From Neocallimastix lanati (nom. inval.) (Eukaryota > Neocallimastigomycota > Neocallimastigomycetes > Neocallimastigales > Neocallimastigaceae): DNA of 62,000 bases. Made by a program: the position numbers and the translations under genes. The notes beneath the pieces were generated by a model that was not told the origin of the DNA, ran no database searches, and saw only the letters and a program-made list of their open reading frames with translations. Below, in pieces: positions 1 to 12,790 of the stretch. Positions within the stretch are counted from its first letter, which is position 1; each line of letters opens with the position of its first letter. The DNA lies in the NCBI GenBank assembly GCA_016946835.1, contig JACVTC010000166.1, positions 77,501 to 139,500 of the forward strand, given 5' to 3'.

Positions 1-3000
1 AATAAATCAAATTAAATAATAATAAAAAAAAAAAAGCAGGTCAATGGTAATAAAATTAAATAATGAATTATAATAATAAAAAAAATCTTTTATTTATTAA
101 TTATATATACTATTTATTTTTTTACTTTTTTCTAACCCTTTCTAATTATTCAATGATTTAATGATTTATTAATTTTTAGTTATTTCAAATAAAATCAAGC
201 CACAAGAAAAGACATTTTTTAAAAAATTAATAAATAAAGTTCAACAAAGATGAAAAACTACAAATAAAAATTAATTAGATTAAATTTTTAATTTTAAATT
301 AAAAATTTAATTTAGGTCAGAAGTTTATTTTATATAAATTTAAGCTAAAAAAAAAATTGGATGTAATTTTTAATTAATTAATAAAAATGAAGAGTTGTAC
401 AAATCATTTGGTGGAATATCCATAAATATTTTTATTGAAAATAAAATAATTATAAACAATAAATTAACAAAAATGGACATAATAAATAATAAATAATTGA
501 ATAATAAATAATAAATAATAGACTATTATTAATAAAAAATAAAAGAAATAATAAATAAAAAATAATAGTATTATTTAATAATAAATAATAAATAAATAAC
601 AATAAGAGTATTTAATGGTAAATAATAAACTTCAAAATGCTTTATAATTTATAATTAATAATAAAATAAAAATAAAAAATGATTAATAATTTTGTAAAAA
701 AAAAAAATATAAAATATATATATAATTAAAAAAAAAAAAAAAATTACGAATGTAAAATAATATTGCAATAAAAAAAAATTCTTTTTTAATAATAATATCT
801 ATAGAATAAAAATTTTCATTAAATAAAAATTAATGATACAAGAAATATTAATAATAATAAAACCAATGAGGAAAAATAAATTAAAATAAAAAAAAGAAAA
901 AATCGTTTTAAAAAAAGGGCTTATAAATAAATAATTTATACTAATAAAAAAAAATAAATAAATAAAAAAATTTACCTTTAAAAAAAAAAAAAAAGTCCAC
1001 TTTTTTAGTGTATTTTTTTTTCTACTTTATCTTTAAAGATTTATTTATTAAAATAATTTTAATTTCAATACCATTTCTTTTCCTTTTAAATATTTTGTAT
1101 ATTTATTTTTTTTAAATAATTTTATTTCTTTTTATCTTATTTTATTTTATTTATTCTGATAAATATAAATATATTTTTAAAATATTTTTAATTTAGTCAT
1201 TTAGTTTTATTCTTATTTTATTTTTAAAGTTTAATTTTGTTTGAATTTAGTCATTAAGTTTTATTAATAATTTTTTTGTTATTGTGTTATTATTTAAAAT
1301 TAATTTTAATTATTTATACAAATATTCTTAAGAATAAAAAAAAAGAAAAAGAAAAAAAAAATACCTTTTTTTTGGTTGTTAGTTCTTATTAATTTAATTT
1401 TAAATTATTTTTCTCCGTTAAAGCATTTATATTTATATTTTATAATTATAAAAATACTTTTTTATTTTATTATTAAACATTATTATTAGTTTATATTTTT
1501 TAATTTATTTTTTATTTTTTACTAAATAAAATATTTTTATAATAGATTTTGTTTCTTTTATTTTTATTATTTTAAAAAAATATGAACAATGAGAAGAAAC
1601 GAATTGCTCTTCCGTTAAATTCTTTAACAATAATACTGGAAGTGCAAATGAATATTATTTATTAATAAACCATTTGTTCGATTATTCAAATACAATTTTA
1701 AAACTGTCCCTATAGGAAATGTAATTAATTAATATCATTATTATTATTATTTTTTTTAATTTTATTTATTTACTTATCTTATTGATCATTTTATTTTTAA
1801 GAATCCTAACCTCTACTGATTTTAATTTTTGAAAAAAAAAAAAAAAAAAATACTATACTACCTTTATTATATCAAATTTTTCGTATTAATTAAATTTCTA
1901 TATTTTTATTTCTTCATTTATATTGAAATAAAGAAATTCAAGAGTTCCTTCTAATGAAAATTTTTATTATTATTTTATAAAGTTAATGTTGTTTAAAAAA
2001 AAAAAAAGAAATTTTGAAATTTGTTAATTTTAATATGATGTTGTCTTTTTATTTTATTTTTATTTTTAATTAATAAAAATATTAATATTTATTCAACCAA
2101 TGATTTAATTTTTCATTGAAATAAACTATTGGTTCATTATTAATTGCTTTTTTTAAGCCATCCCTTTATTTTTTTTTTAAATCTAAAAAAATAAGAGAAA
2201 TTTATATGAGATGGGATGTATGATATGCCAATTGAATGGCTTAATTCTAAAATACAGGAATACATAAAACAAAAATTTATATCTTTATTATAAAAATTTA
2301 TTAAAACACTTACCTTTATTTTATTTTATTATTTTACTTTAAATATTTAATAAAAAAAATAAATAAATAATTACCTTTTATTTGCAATGACTCCATTTAG
2401 TAATTGAACTTTTATTTTATTTTTATTTTTTTTTGTTTAACAATAGTCTATTTAATATATTAGTATTATTTTGTAATTAATATTTATTTATTATTTAAAA
2501 AAATTTATTTTTTTATTAATGAGGTGTTAAAGGTTTAAAAATTTTTTTTTTTTTGTTTTTTCTATCAAACTTTCTATTTTTTTTTCGTTAAATCTAATCT
2601 TCTCTTTTCTTTTTTTATACTCTTGTAAACTTTTTTTTCTTCTTTTTCTTCTTTTTATTTTGTTTATAAAAATTTGAAAAAAATATAAATATTTATTGAA
2701 ATAATTTTTTTTTTATTTTTTATTTTTATTTATTCTCTCTACAGTTGTTTTCTTTTTTTGTTTTATTTTATTCTATAATAAAATAAAAATATATTTAAAG
2801 ACTTTTATTTATTTACCTTTTTTTTCTTTTATTTTTATTTTTATTCTTAGAAGATACCCAAAATTTTTTATTTTATTTATTTTTTTTTTTTTTTTAGAGA
2901 GAAGAAAATAAAATAAAATAAGAAAGAAGAAGTTTTTTTCTTTTTTTATTCACAAATAAAATAGTTTAAAATAGAAAATAGAAGAAAATATTTAATAATA

Positions 3001-3119
3001 ATAATAAAAAGTAAATATAAAAAATAAATTCTTAAATTTTTATTTTATATATCAAAAAAAAATTTTTTTTTTTATTTCTCCCATTCAACCCAGCCATAAA
3101 AAATTAAAATTTTTTTAAA
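1..3119. other. AT-rich intergenic region, no gene seen
   Basis: This stretch is almost entirely A and T, with many homopolymer runs and short AT repeats. I see no open frame with protein-like composition and no RNA gene. The last part contains a slightly more complex patch (about 3078-3096, with CCCATTCAACCCAGCC) directly before the predicted first exon of scaffoldin gene 1. Promoter or 5' UTR elements probably lie there, but no specific motif can be defended. Confidence 0.6.
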
Positions 3120-6100
3120 ATGTTGGGTTGGAAATATTTGAGGTAAATCAAAAAAAATTTATTTATTTATTTATTTATATTTATTTAATTATATAATATT
3201 TATTTATTTATTTTTATTTATTGAATTGGAATTATTAAAAAATGAAAAAGAAAAAAAAATTTATTTCTATTTATTTGATTTTATATTTAAAATTTTAAGA
3301 ATATGAATGAATAGATTAATAATAATATAAATAAATTTATAGTTGCAGTCAATGAATATATAAAATTTAAATAAATATTTAGAAATCTAAAAAAACTTTA
3401 TTCAGACATCATCCAATGGAATTAATTTTATAATAAATTAAATTTAAATTAATATATGAACTATAAATTAAAATATATTATAATATGCATTAAAATAAAT
3501 AAATTAATATAATATATTATAAATTATAGAAAATATAAAATACATTTATATGGAGTAAAATATAGTATATAAATTAAATTATGGAGTAATATATGATATA
3601 ATATATTAAAATAAATTATAATATATTATTTTATAATTAAAATATATTAAAATTTATTTTAATATATATTATAATATATAATTATATATTTTACTTTAAT
3701 AAAAAATTATAAAAAAATTTAAAAAATAAATAAATGAATGATTATTATTAGTTTAATAAATATAATTAATATAAAATAAATGAATAAATATATTTATATA
3801 AATAAATAATAATGGACTCAATGGATATAAAAAGATGATCATAAATAAATTTATAATAAAAAAATAGCCACAAATAAGTTATAATAAATTATTTTTACTA
3901 ATATTATTATAATAAACTAAATTAAATAAGCCACAAATATAGTCATATGATTACAGAATAGAATAATTATTTTATGGGTGAATTGGATTTAAAGAATTGA
4001 AATTAAAGAAATTTTTTTTTTTTTTGTAAAGAAAATAATCAAAAAAAAAAAAAAATTATTATTATTTACTAACCATCACTAATTTAAATTTTAAAAAATT
4101 ATTTTTTACTTCACTAATAATTATTTTAGCCTTCTAGGATTAGTTTTCATTGCTAATAGAGTATCAGCAACAGGTACAGGACTTAATAATAGAATAGGAC
4201 TTATTAAATAAATAATTAAATATTTTTATTTTTTTCGTAATAAATAAAAATATTAAATGATTTACCTAATTATATTAACCATCAAAAATTTTCGATCTTT
4301 ACTAAATATAAAAAAAATTATGATAATAATGATAATTACTTCTTTCTATAGGTATACAGGAATGCGCACTAGATACTAGTAATTCGTCTGCACAATGTAA
4401 GGACTCTCAACAATCTGCTTTTGTAACAGGTTTATGTCTTGTTACAGAAGGTAATGATAAAATATTATATGACAGTCAGACTTCAGGATGTACTAAAGTA
4501 CAAAATTTAACCGCAAACGGCTACTATGTTTATAAATGCGATACTAGCAATGCATGTTTAGTATATGATTTCACTACTACATTAGGTAATGGTGAGACAC
4601 TACATCTCTATCAACATACAGGCGAAAGTAAACTAACGGAAGGTACTCTCACGTTATTTTTGAAGGAGGATAAAAAGCTGCTTCTTACATGTACCAGTGG
4701 TACCTGTACTAAAGTAGAAACAGAAGGATACTACGTAAATACGGGATCTAATATCGCCTCTACTACGGCCCCCTTATTCAAGGTTGATAGCACTGGTGCT
4801 ACTCCGGCTACTAACGTAGCTGAAGGGGTTTACTTGGACGCCAGTTCTCAAGATACGAACGAAGCCACAAAGTATTCAAAATTAATTAAATGTACTAATA
4901 GTGGTGAAACCATTACATGTACTTCTAGTGATGCTGATACTACGGATGTTACCTATGTCAATGCCGCTCAAACCACAATAGAAAATGCTCTTATTACTTG
5001 TGAGAGTAGTAAATGTTCTGCCACTGCTGGTACTCCTAATAGTATCTACATTAATTCCGGGGCCTCCGCTCTCACAAAGGCCATGATTAAATGTAATAAC
5101 AACAGCTGTACCACTGTCGATGCGGCCGAGAACGATTACTTTTTAATTGAAGTATCCGGTACTAATAAAGTATATAAATGTTCTGGTACTGGTTGTGCTG
5201 AAGAATCGGATGCATCAGGTGTCTTTTTAGATGCTGGCACCAAAACATCCACTACCGTCGAGGGACAAATCGTCATTACCTACACCAATGTCATTGCTCA
5301 AGTCGACTCTGCATGGACTTCATCAGCTCCAGCGGCTGATGCCGTCTACATCAATGGTGCTGCCGAGGCTAACAGTTTAGATAATGCCCTTATCCTGTGT
5401 GACGGCAGCCAATGTACGGCGAAAACGGCTGAGGCAGATACTACCTATTTAAATGCTGCCGTCACAACTGCCTCACAAGACGATCTTATTTCTTGTACAA
5501 GTAGTGGTTGTACTACTGCCGCTGGTACTAGTGGTAAAATCTGCCTCAATTCCGCTTCCACCAGTTTAACAAAGGCTATGATTAAATGTAATGACGATGG
5601 CTGTACCGCTGAAAATGCTCTCGAAAACGATTACTATTTAATTGATGGTGATAGCAACACTGAAAAGCTAATAAAATGTACTAGTGAAAGTTGTGGTGTA
5701 GATACGGCTTCCACCGGTGTTTTCTTAGACGCAGGAACAAAAACTGGTACAAGAACAGCTGCCACCTACACCAATATCATTATATGTACTTCAGGTAGCC
5801 CTATTACTTGTGAAAATCCTGCTTCGTTAACCGCTGGTTATTATGTTGATTCCAGTAAGATCATTGTACCATCAGCCACTAAAAAAAGAACTGAAGCCAC
5901 GCCATCTTCCTATTCTGGATTAATTTTATGTGAATCCGATGGTACTAATGTTACTTGCGCTCCTGCTACTGGTGTTACTGAGGGTTTCTATATTAATGCT
6001 GTTCCTGACACATCGGAAAAATTAAAGAATGCTATCATTAAATGTACCGGTACCAGTACTGTTTCTTGTTCCATTTTAGCTGAAGTTGCTGCCAATTCCG

Positions 6101-9100
6101 TCTACCTCAATAATGCCTCTGATAAAAAGTTAATTCAATGTAAAACTTCTACTGATGGTTGCAATGGTGCTGAGAGTACAGGTACCACTAATGCCCCAGC
6201 TTATTATGTTAATGCTGCCGTAGATACAGATGACGACTATGAAAAGTTGTTGATTAGATGTACCTCCACTACAGATTGCGCCACTGCTGATACCAGTGAA
6301 AATGACGTCTACATTAATGCTAATTTCGTTGCTAGCGGTACCGGTGATACTACTAACCATTTAATCATATGTAGTAACAAAAAATGTGAAGCAAAACCAA
6401 GCGCTGGAACAACATCAGCAATTGAATATTATGTTAATGCAGCTGGAACTCAAAAATTGACTGATACATTGATTGTATGTAATGGCTCTTGTGCAGCTAC
6501 AGCTCAAACTATTACTGATCCAGTTACTGAATTAATCTTCATTAATAAAAACTATGGAACGGATACCGTGAACTATCTCATCAAATGTACCACTGAGAAT
6601 GGATGTGTCGCCTTTGGAAAGACAGGTCAAACAGCGGATGATGTCGAATACTACGTGAATGGGGCTGGAACTGCATTAACCGACTCCTTAATCAAAGTCA
6701 CATTTGCAGCTCCAACACGAAGAAGACGTGATGATGCTGTTGCCACTTTAGTAGCTACCCCTGAAATTGTTGCTACTGGAGTTGTCGCTAATGACATCTA
6801 TATTAATGCTTCCACTGGATTATTAATTCAATGTACAAGTACAAAATGTGAAGCCTATGCAGGAACTGAAAATGCTGACGTGCCAGCCTTCTACAGAAAT
6901 GCTGCCGTTGCCTCTGTTACTACCGACTACGCCAAGAAAATAATTCAATGTAGTGACACGGCTTGTACTCCAGTGGAGGAAATTAACGAAAATGACGTCT
7001 ATCTCAATGGTTATAGTGAAACGGATAGTAAACCTATAATTATATGTGCTGGCGCCAGTAAGGCTTGTACTACTTTTGATGCTTCCGGAAGTAATGTATA
7101 TTACGTCAATGCTGGAACTTATACCGATAGTACGAATGCCAGTTACAACTTAATTAAATGTACCGACACCACTACTTGTACTGCTCAAAGTGTTACGCTT
7201 GCCGGCACTGCTACAGAGTACTTCTTCGTTAATGGTAATTATGCTACAGATAAGGATGCCGAAAATTACCTTATCAAATGTACTGCTGAGAATTGTGCCG
7301 TTTACAAGAATCCTACTCCTGTTGAGGGTGTGAAGGAACATTATGTACACGGAGAACCAGATACAACTAATAAATTAACAAATGCAGTAATTGAATGTGA
7401 TATGTCACAAGCTACACCATGTACACTTCCTACCTCAATAGCGGATAAAGATGTCTATATTGATTCCTTTAATGTCAAGAATATTATTCGTTGCTTCACT
7501 GCTACCGGTTGTTCCTCTTCCCTTAATGATTCTACATCTACTACTTCAGCATATTATATTAATAATGCAACAGAAAAGAGTCTTATCAAATGTTACAATG
7601 ATACTGGTTGTGCTATAGTCGCTACAGATGATTTAAAGGGTGGTAAGAAGGTATTTTTGAATGCAAACTATCGCGAAGGTGCTGATACAACAAATCAACT
7701 TATTAAATGTATTGCTGCAGGAACTTGTGAATTAGTAGTGAGTGGCGCTACAGCCGAGGCACCAGAATTTTATGTTAATGCCGATACCAAGAGCGATGGA
7801 ACTGATTATGATGGTGCTACTAAAACTGAAATCATTAGATGTGTCGCTAATGCTGAAGGTACAATAGCTTGTGATACTGGTTTAACTACCAAGGAAAATG
7901 ATGTCTTTATTAATTCAAATTTCGACACAGCAGACACTGACAAAAAACAACTTATTAAATGTACCAGTGATGATTGTGTGGAAGCAGCTGCCATTGAAGG
8001 CGAGGAAACAACACCTGTCTATTATGTTAATGCAGGTGCCTCCAGTTCCGAAAAATTAACGGATACCTTAATTAAATGTGAAAGTTCGGAGAGTGCATGT
8101 GTAGTAGTCGTAGCTGAAGAAAAGGATATCTACATTAATGCTCTTGATCAACAACTTATTATTTGTAAGGATGCCTCCACTGGTTGTAAGGCTGTTCCAA
8201 GTACTGCAACGGCCGAGAAATATCAATACTTCTTGAACTCAAGTGATTTAAAATCAGAGGGTCAAACAGCTCTTGATGATGATCTCATTAAATGTTCTCC
8301 AAATGAAGAAGGTAATAATATCTGTGAACCTGTGCCTGGAGTAGGTGAAATGATTTATATCAACTCATTTAATTCATCTACTGTTATTTCATGTGTATCT
8401 GACGTAGGATGTAGCGCTAAAGACTCAACTGCTGAAGAAAACAAACCTCAATTCTTTGTTAATGGTGGTGATATTCCAGATGGTGATCCACTCAAGTTAG
8501 ACTTGATTAAATGTACCCTCAAAAAGAGTAGTGGTAAATCTGATGGCGAAGGATCTATCTCTTGTGATATTACTAACGGTAAGGTTGGAGATGTCTACCT
8601 CAACGGTAACACTGACGACGCTGATAACCAATTGATTATTTGTTCAGAAACAGATGGTTGTGTAGCTACTCCCGTTACCCTTGGTGTTGAAAGCCAAGCT
8701 ACATCCGAAATGGAAAATGTAAATCAAGAAATAAGAGAAGCAGATGTGATACCAGATACACCAGCAGATCCACCAGCTAATGAAACACCAGCTGAAGAAC
8801 AATCCTCATCCTCACCCGCACCAAACTATTACCTTAATTCAGGTAATGAAGGAAAAGATAAATTTGAATACGCCCTTATTCAATGTGCTAGCGGAGATGA
8901 CGATGCCGTCACCTGTGATCTCTACAAGGCCGCCCAATACCAAGTCTATGTCAATAGCAATGATATCGATAACGCCAATGTTCCATTGATCAAGTGTGCC
9001 AAGAATGCCTGTAGTAAGACTGCCAGTGCTGCCACCGAAAAAAGTAAGGAATACTATATCAACGCTGGTGATATTGATGAAACTCCATTGAATTATGATA

Positions 9101-12100
9101 TTATTGAATGTGCCCTTGAAGACGATACTGTGAAATGTACCTGTAAGGCCGAAGCAGATACTACCGAAGGTGTATACGTCAATTCCAACTACTCTGAATC
9201 CGGTGACAATAAACAATTAATTCAATGTTCCTCTGACAATGGATGTGTTGGTGTGGCCACCGTCGAAAAGGGTGTCGAATACTACGTCAATGCTGAAAGC
9301 GTCGATTTGAACAACGCTATCATTTTCTGTTCCAACAAGAAATGTGAAAAGCAAACTCCTGCTGCTGTACCAATGTATTACATTGGTAAGGATGGAGACA
9401 ATGTCAATGGTTTAATTAAATGTGTGAAATCCACTGCACCAGCTGAAAGACGTAGAAAGAGAGATGATGAAGAAAAATGTACCTTAACTTCAGCCTTCAC
9501 TTCCGAAGGATACTACTTGAATAGCGGCTACAACAAATCAACCAATCAAACCATCATTTGTGATTCCACTGAAGGTTGTAGTACCGTTAAGGTTGATCTC
9601 GGTTACTATGTCAATGCCGGTAATGATGAAAAGAAGATCATCAAGTGTGAAAAGGAAGGAAATGAATGTGAAGAAGAAGACACCAAATCCTGTCCATCAG
9701 CTGAAAAAGCAGTTCCAGGAAACTACTGTTATGAAGATGGTCAATTGAAATTCTTCACTGCTAATAACAGCACTGCTATTACTGCCTCTAAATCAGATGA
9801 TACCTATGCCTTCGCTACCATTCCAAGTAACGGATTCCCAGGTATTAAGTCTGAAATTGGTTCCTTATTCAAGATTTCTCGTTACTTCATTAACCGCTTC
9901 TACCAAAGCGGAGTCGTCATGATTGATAAGAATGGTAAATTAGTCGATTCATTAAGTGGTGATACCTCTGATATCTCCCTTTATGATTGTAATGATTCCA
10001 CCAAGGTCTGTACTGAACGTCCAGGATGTACTTCCAACACCTACATGTTTGATTCTGAAAATCGTAAGGCTGTCTTCTGTAACGACGGCAACTTGGAATA
10101 CGCTTCATTCACCGGTTATGTTGTTGATGGTAACCGTGTCACCAGTGGCACAAAGCATCCATACATCATTCAATGTGAAAATGGAGAGAAATGTGTCAGC
10201 CTCAAACCAAAGAGTTCCACCTATTATGAAAACAGTGGCTATGACTCCACTACTAACAGTTTAATTCAATGTAACAATAGTAACTGTATGACGGTAGCTG
10301 CTGAAGTGGGTTACTACGTCGCTCATGGTCATACTGATAACAATGGTGTCATTAAATGTACCACCGCTACTAGCTGTTCCTACAGTCAAGTCAAGAATAA
10401 GGTCAAGTATGTCAATGCTGGATTCGATAAGAGAAATAATGCCATCATTGAATGTAAGGGTGGTAAATGTAGTGTTGCCAAGGCTAAATCCGGATATTAC
10501 CTCACTCATACTAGTACTCTTTTAATTCAATGTACCAGTCCAACTTCTTGTGCTGAATTTACTCCAACTGTCAACTACTATGATAATGCCGATTCCTCTG
10601 AAAGCAGTAACACTATTATCAACTGTGTCCAAAACAGTAATGTGGTCACCTGTTCTTCTGAAGCCACCAACAATGGTTTCTATATGTCTAGCCTTTCTAA
10701 TGTCTTAATTCGTTGTAAGGCTGGTCACAAGTGTAAGACCATTACCGTCAAGAATGGTATCTTCAGAGGTGCTCTCAAGGGTCTCACTTCCAATAAACGT
10801 TCCGATAATGCTCAAAATGTTCAAAATGTCCATGGACGTGATGATGATGACTTGGAAGAAGATGGAAAGATGGTCAATTTAAGAGATAACTCCGATGATG
10901 CCTATGGTATTATTCGTTGTGTTGCCGGAAAGTGTGCTGCCCTCTCTGCCAGTGAATTAGCTGCTATTCCAATGTGTGAATTTAACAACAACAAGTGTTA
11001 CATCACCCTCGAATATGCTATGACGAAATCGGCTACTACTTCTATTGCTGCTGGAAACATCTGTACTAACAGTGATCGTTCCGTCTTCTACTTTGCTACT
11101 GATACTGTCGTTGTCAAACCAAATGTCATTTCTGGTGTCACCTCTACCTATGTCTACACTACCACCAACTCCAACTGTCTTGAAGTCAATGATTCTTACA
11201 ATGATATGTACTTCACTGTCGGATCTAACATTTACACTCTTGATCAAGGTAGTGTCCTTCAATTCTACGAAACCGGTTACTACTTCCTCAATGTCGCCAA
11301 GAACACGCTTGTTGGTGGCAACGAAATTGATGCCTACAACGATGAAAATGTCAAACTCTACCGCTGTAACGGAAGTAGCTGTAGCATCATCGATAAGCCA
11401 GATGCCAATACTTACTATGCTGATGTCAACAAGAGGATCTTGAAGTACAATGTGAATAACGATGTCTTCACCTTTGCCTATGAAAAGGATATCATCTGTA
11501 TCTTTGCCAACAATAAATGTACACCAAATGCCGATTTGAAGAACCAAGAATTCTGTATCACCTACAAGGGTGAAATTGTTCTTGCAACCACTGATATTAA
11601 GAACCGTGAAACTGGAGAATGTTACCGTGCCGGAAACATTAATAACTACATCTACGGCTACTCTCAACACCTCTACCACATGAACCAATTTGCTGCCGAA
11701 ATGGTCGATCAAACCGGATTCTACATCATCAGTCTCTCCACCAACACCACCGTCGTCAGTAAGAACTACAAGAATAAGAATAACAGTATTGTTGTCTATG
11801 GATGTAACCTTTCCTCCTGTCGTGTCTACGAACCCGATGAAGACACCTACTACTACGATGCTCAAGCCAGAAACATCTTAAGATACAAAGATGGTGTCTG
11901 GTCTTCTCCAAGCACTTCTGGATATGCCTACATTGCCATTGATCCAACCAATACCTATGTCTACAAGTTTGCCAAGAAGGGTGATGAAATCATCATTCAA
12001 GGAAAGGCTAACTATGGTTACTACTACACCGTTGATAATGAGATGTATCACTGTGATCAAGAGGATGGTGAATGTAAACCAATTGATGAAACTGGCTACT

Positions 12101-12687
12101 ACTTCACCAATGCCGGAGAAGTCTTCTCTTGTGTCCATGATTCCGAAGGATTGGAAGCCACGGAATGTGTCAAGCAAAACTGTGTCAGTGGACAATACTA
12201 CTACATTGATGAAGCCTACTACCGCTGTGAAGTCAGCTCTCTTCTCGTTCCAGTCGTTTCTCGTTACTGTTCCTACGATGATAACGTCGTCGTCAACTTC
12301 CCATTGGCCCTCACAGAAGAATTCCCAGATAAGATTAAGCAAGCCGTCGATGACATTCAAAAGAATAACAACTCCACTGCCGTGGTCACTCGTCGCGGTA
12401 AGAACTACCTTGAAGCCGTCAGTGGTGTCTTCACCAACTGTACCTACAATGTTGAAGAGACCAAGTCCACCTTCGATCTTGTCTGTGTCAATAACTATGT
12501 CAGAGTGGATGATGAAACTGATGAAGTGAAGATCTGTAACGTTGATCAACTCGGCTATGTCGAATGTATTGAAGATGAGGATAATCCAGAGAAGTGTAGT
12601 GTCAGTGGAGCCTTCCGTGTCTGGAAGCCATCGGTACTTCTCACTGCCGTCCTTCTCCTCTTCACTCTTGTCATGAATGACTTCTAA
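3120..12687 (+). CDS. Cellulosome scaffoldin-like protein (ScaA type), gene 1; 3 exons, 2800 aa
   Basis: Predicted exons are 3120-3142, 4130-4173 and 4352-12687, a single frame of 2800 codons plus stop. Exon 1 and exon 2 together encode a signal peptide (MLGWKYLS, then LLGLVFIANRVSA), with likely cleavage after Ala21. The mature protein is a very long chain of about 35-45-residue repeats with the pattern Y-Y-x-N-x-G ... L-I-x-C-x4-C, several dozen copies. This is the signature of anaerobic fungal scaffoldins, which bind dockerin-bearing glycoside hydrolases outside the cell. Basic clusters RRRR-DD (R812-R815) and RRRKR-DD (R1722-R1726) could be Kex2-type sites. The last ~25 residues are a hydrophobic tail after small residues (SVSGA), suggesting a GPI or membrane anchor. 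The long third exon is open well upstream of the first in-frame start-like codon (TTG at 4660), so that codon is not the true start. Overlapping frames on either strand are shadows. The family call is firm; exon 1 is inferred from splice phase and from gene 2. Confidence 0.85.
3143..4129 (+). other. Predicted intron 1 of scaffoldin gene 1 (987 nt)
   Basis: The donor is AG|GTAAAT and the acceptor is TTATTTTAG. The exon phases on the two sides agree (two bases of a codon, then one). It is extremely AT-rich with no coding content. The matching intron of gene 2 has nearly the same length (1020 nt) but different sequence. Confidence 0.6.
4174..4351 (+). other. Predicted intron 2 of scaffoldin gene 1 (178 nt)
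   Basis: The donor is G|GTACAG after Ser-Ala-Thr and the acceptor is TTTCTATAG. Splicing joins a G to GT to make a Gly codon and opens the long exon 3 frame. Reading through the donor instead meets a stop near 4207, which supports splicing here. Confidence 0.7.
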
Positions 12688-12790
12688 GAAAGTGGAGACG
12701 TGACGTAGGATCTTTCATGTAGAAAAGACTACCTCATGTACTATACCAAATAAATCTAATTAGCATACCAAAAAAAAAAAAAAAAATTAG
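12688..12790 (+). terminator. 3' UTR and poly(A) region of scaffoldin gene 1
   Basis: After the TAA stop a short, more complex stretch contains an AATAAA-type signal near 12748, followed by a genomic A run at about 12770-12786. It does not resemble the 3' flank of gene 2, so the paralogues differ from the last coding segment onward. Confidence 0.5.

Noticed and set aside
6130-12549. Many long open frames on the minus strand and in other plus frames across the scaffoldin exon (for example 10957-11865 minus, 302 aa)
   Set aside because: They are shadows of the repetitive, codon-biased scaffoldin frame; their composition is odd (Val/Ile/Asp-rich) and they recur at matching places in both paralogues.
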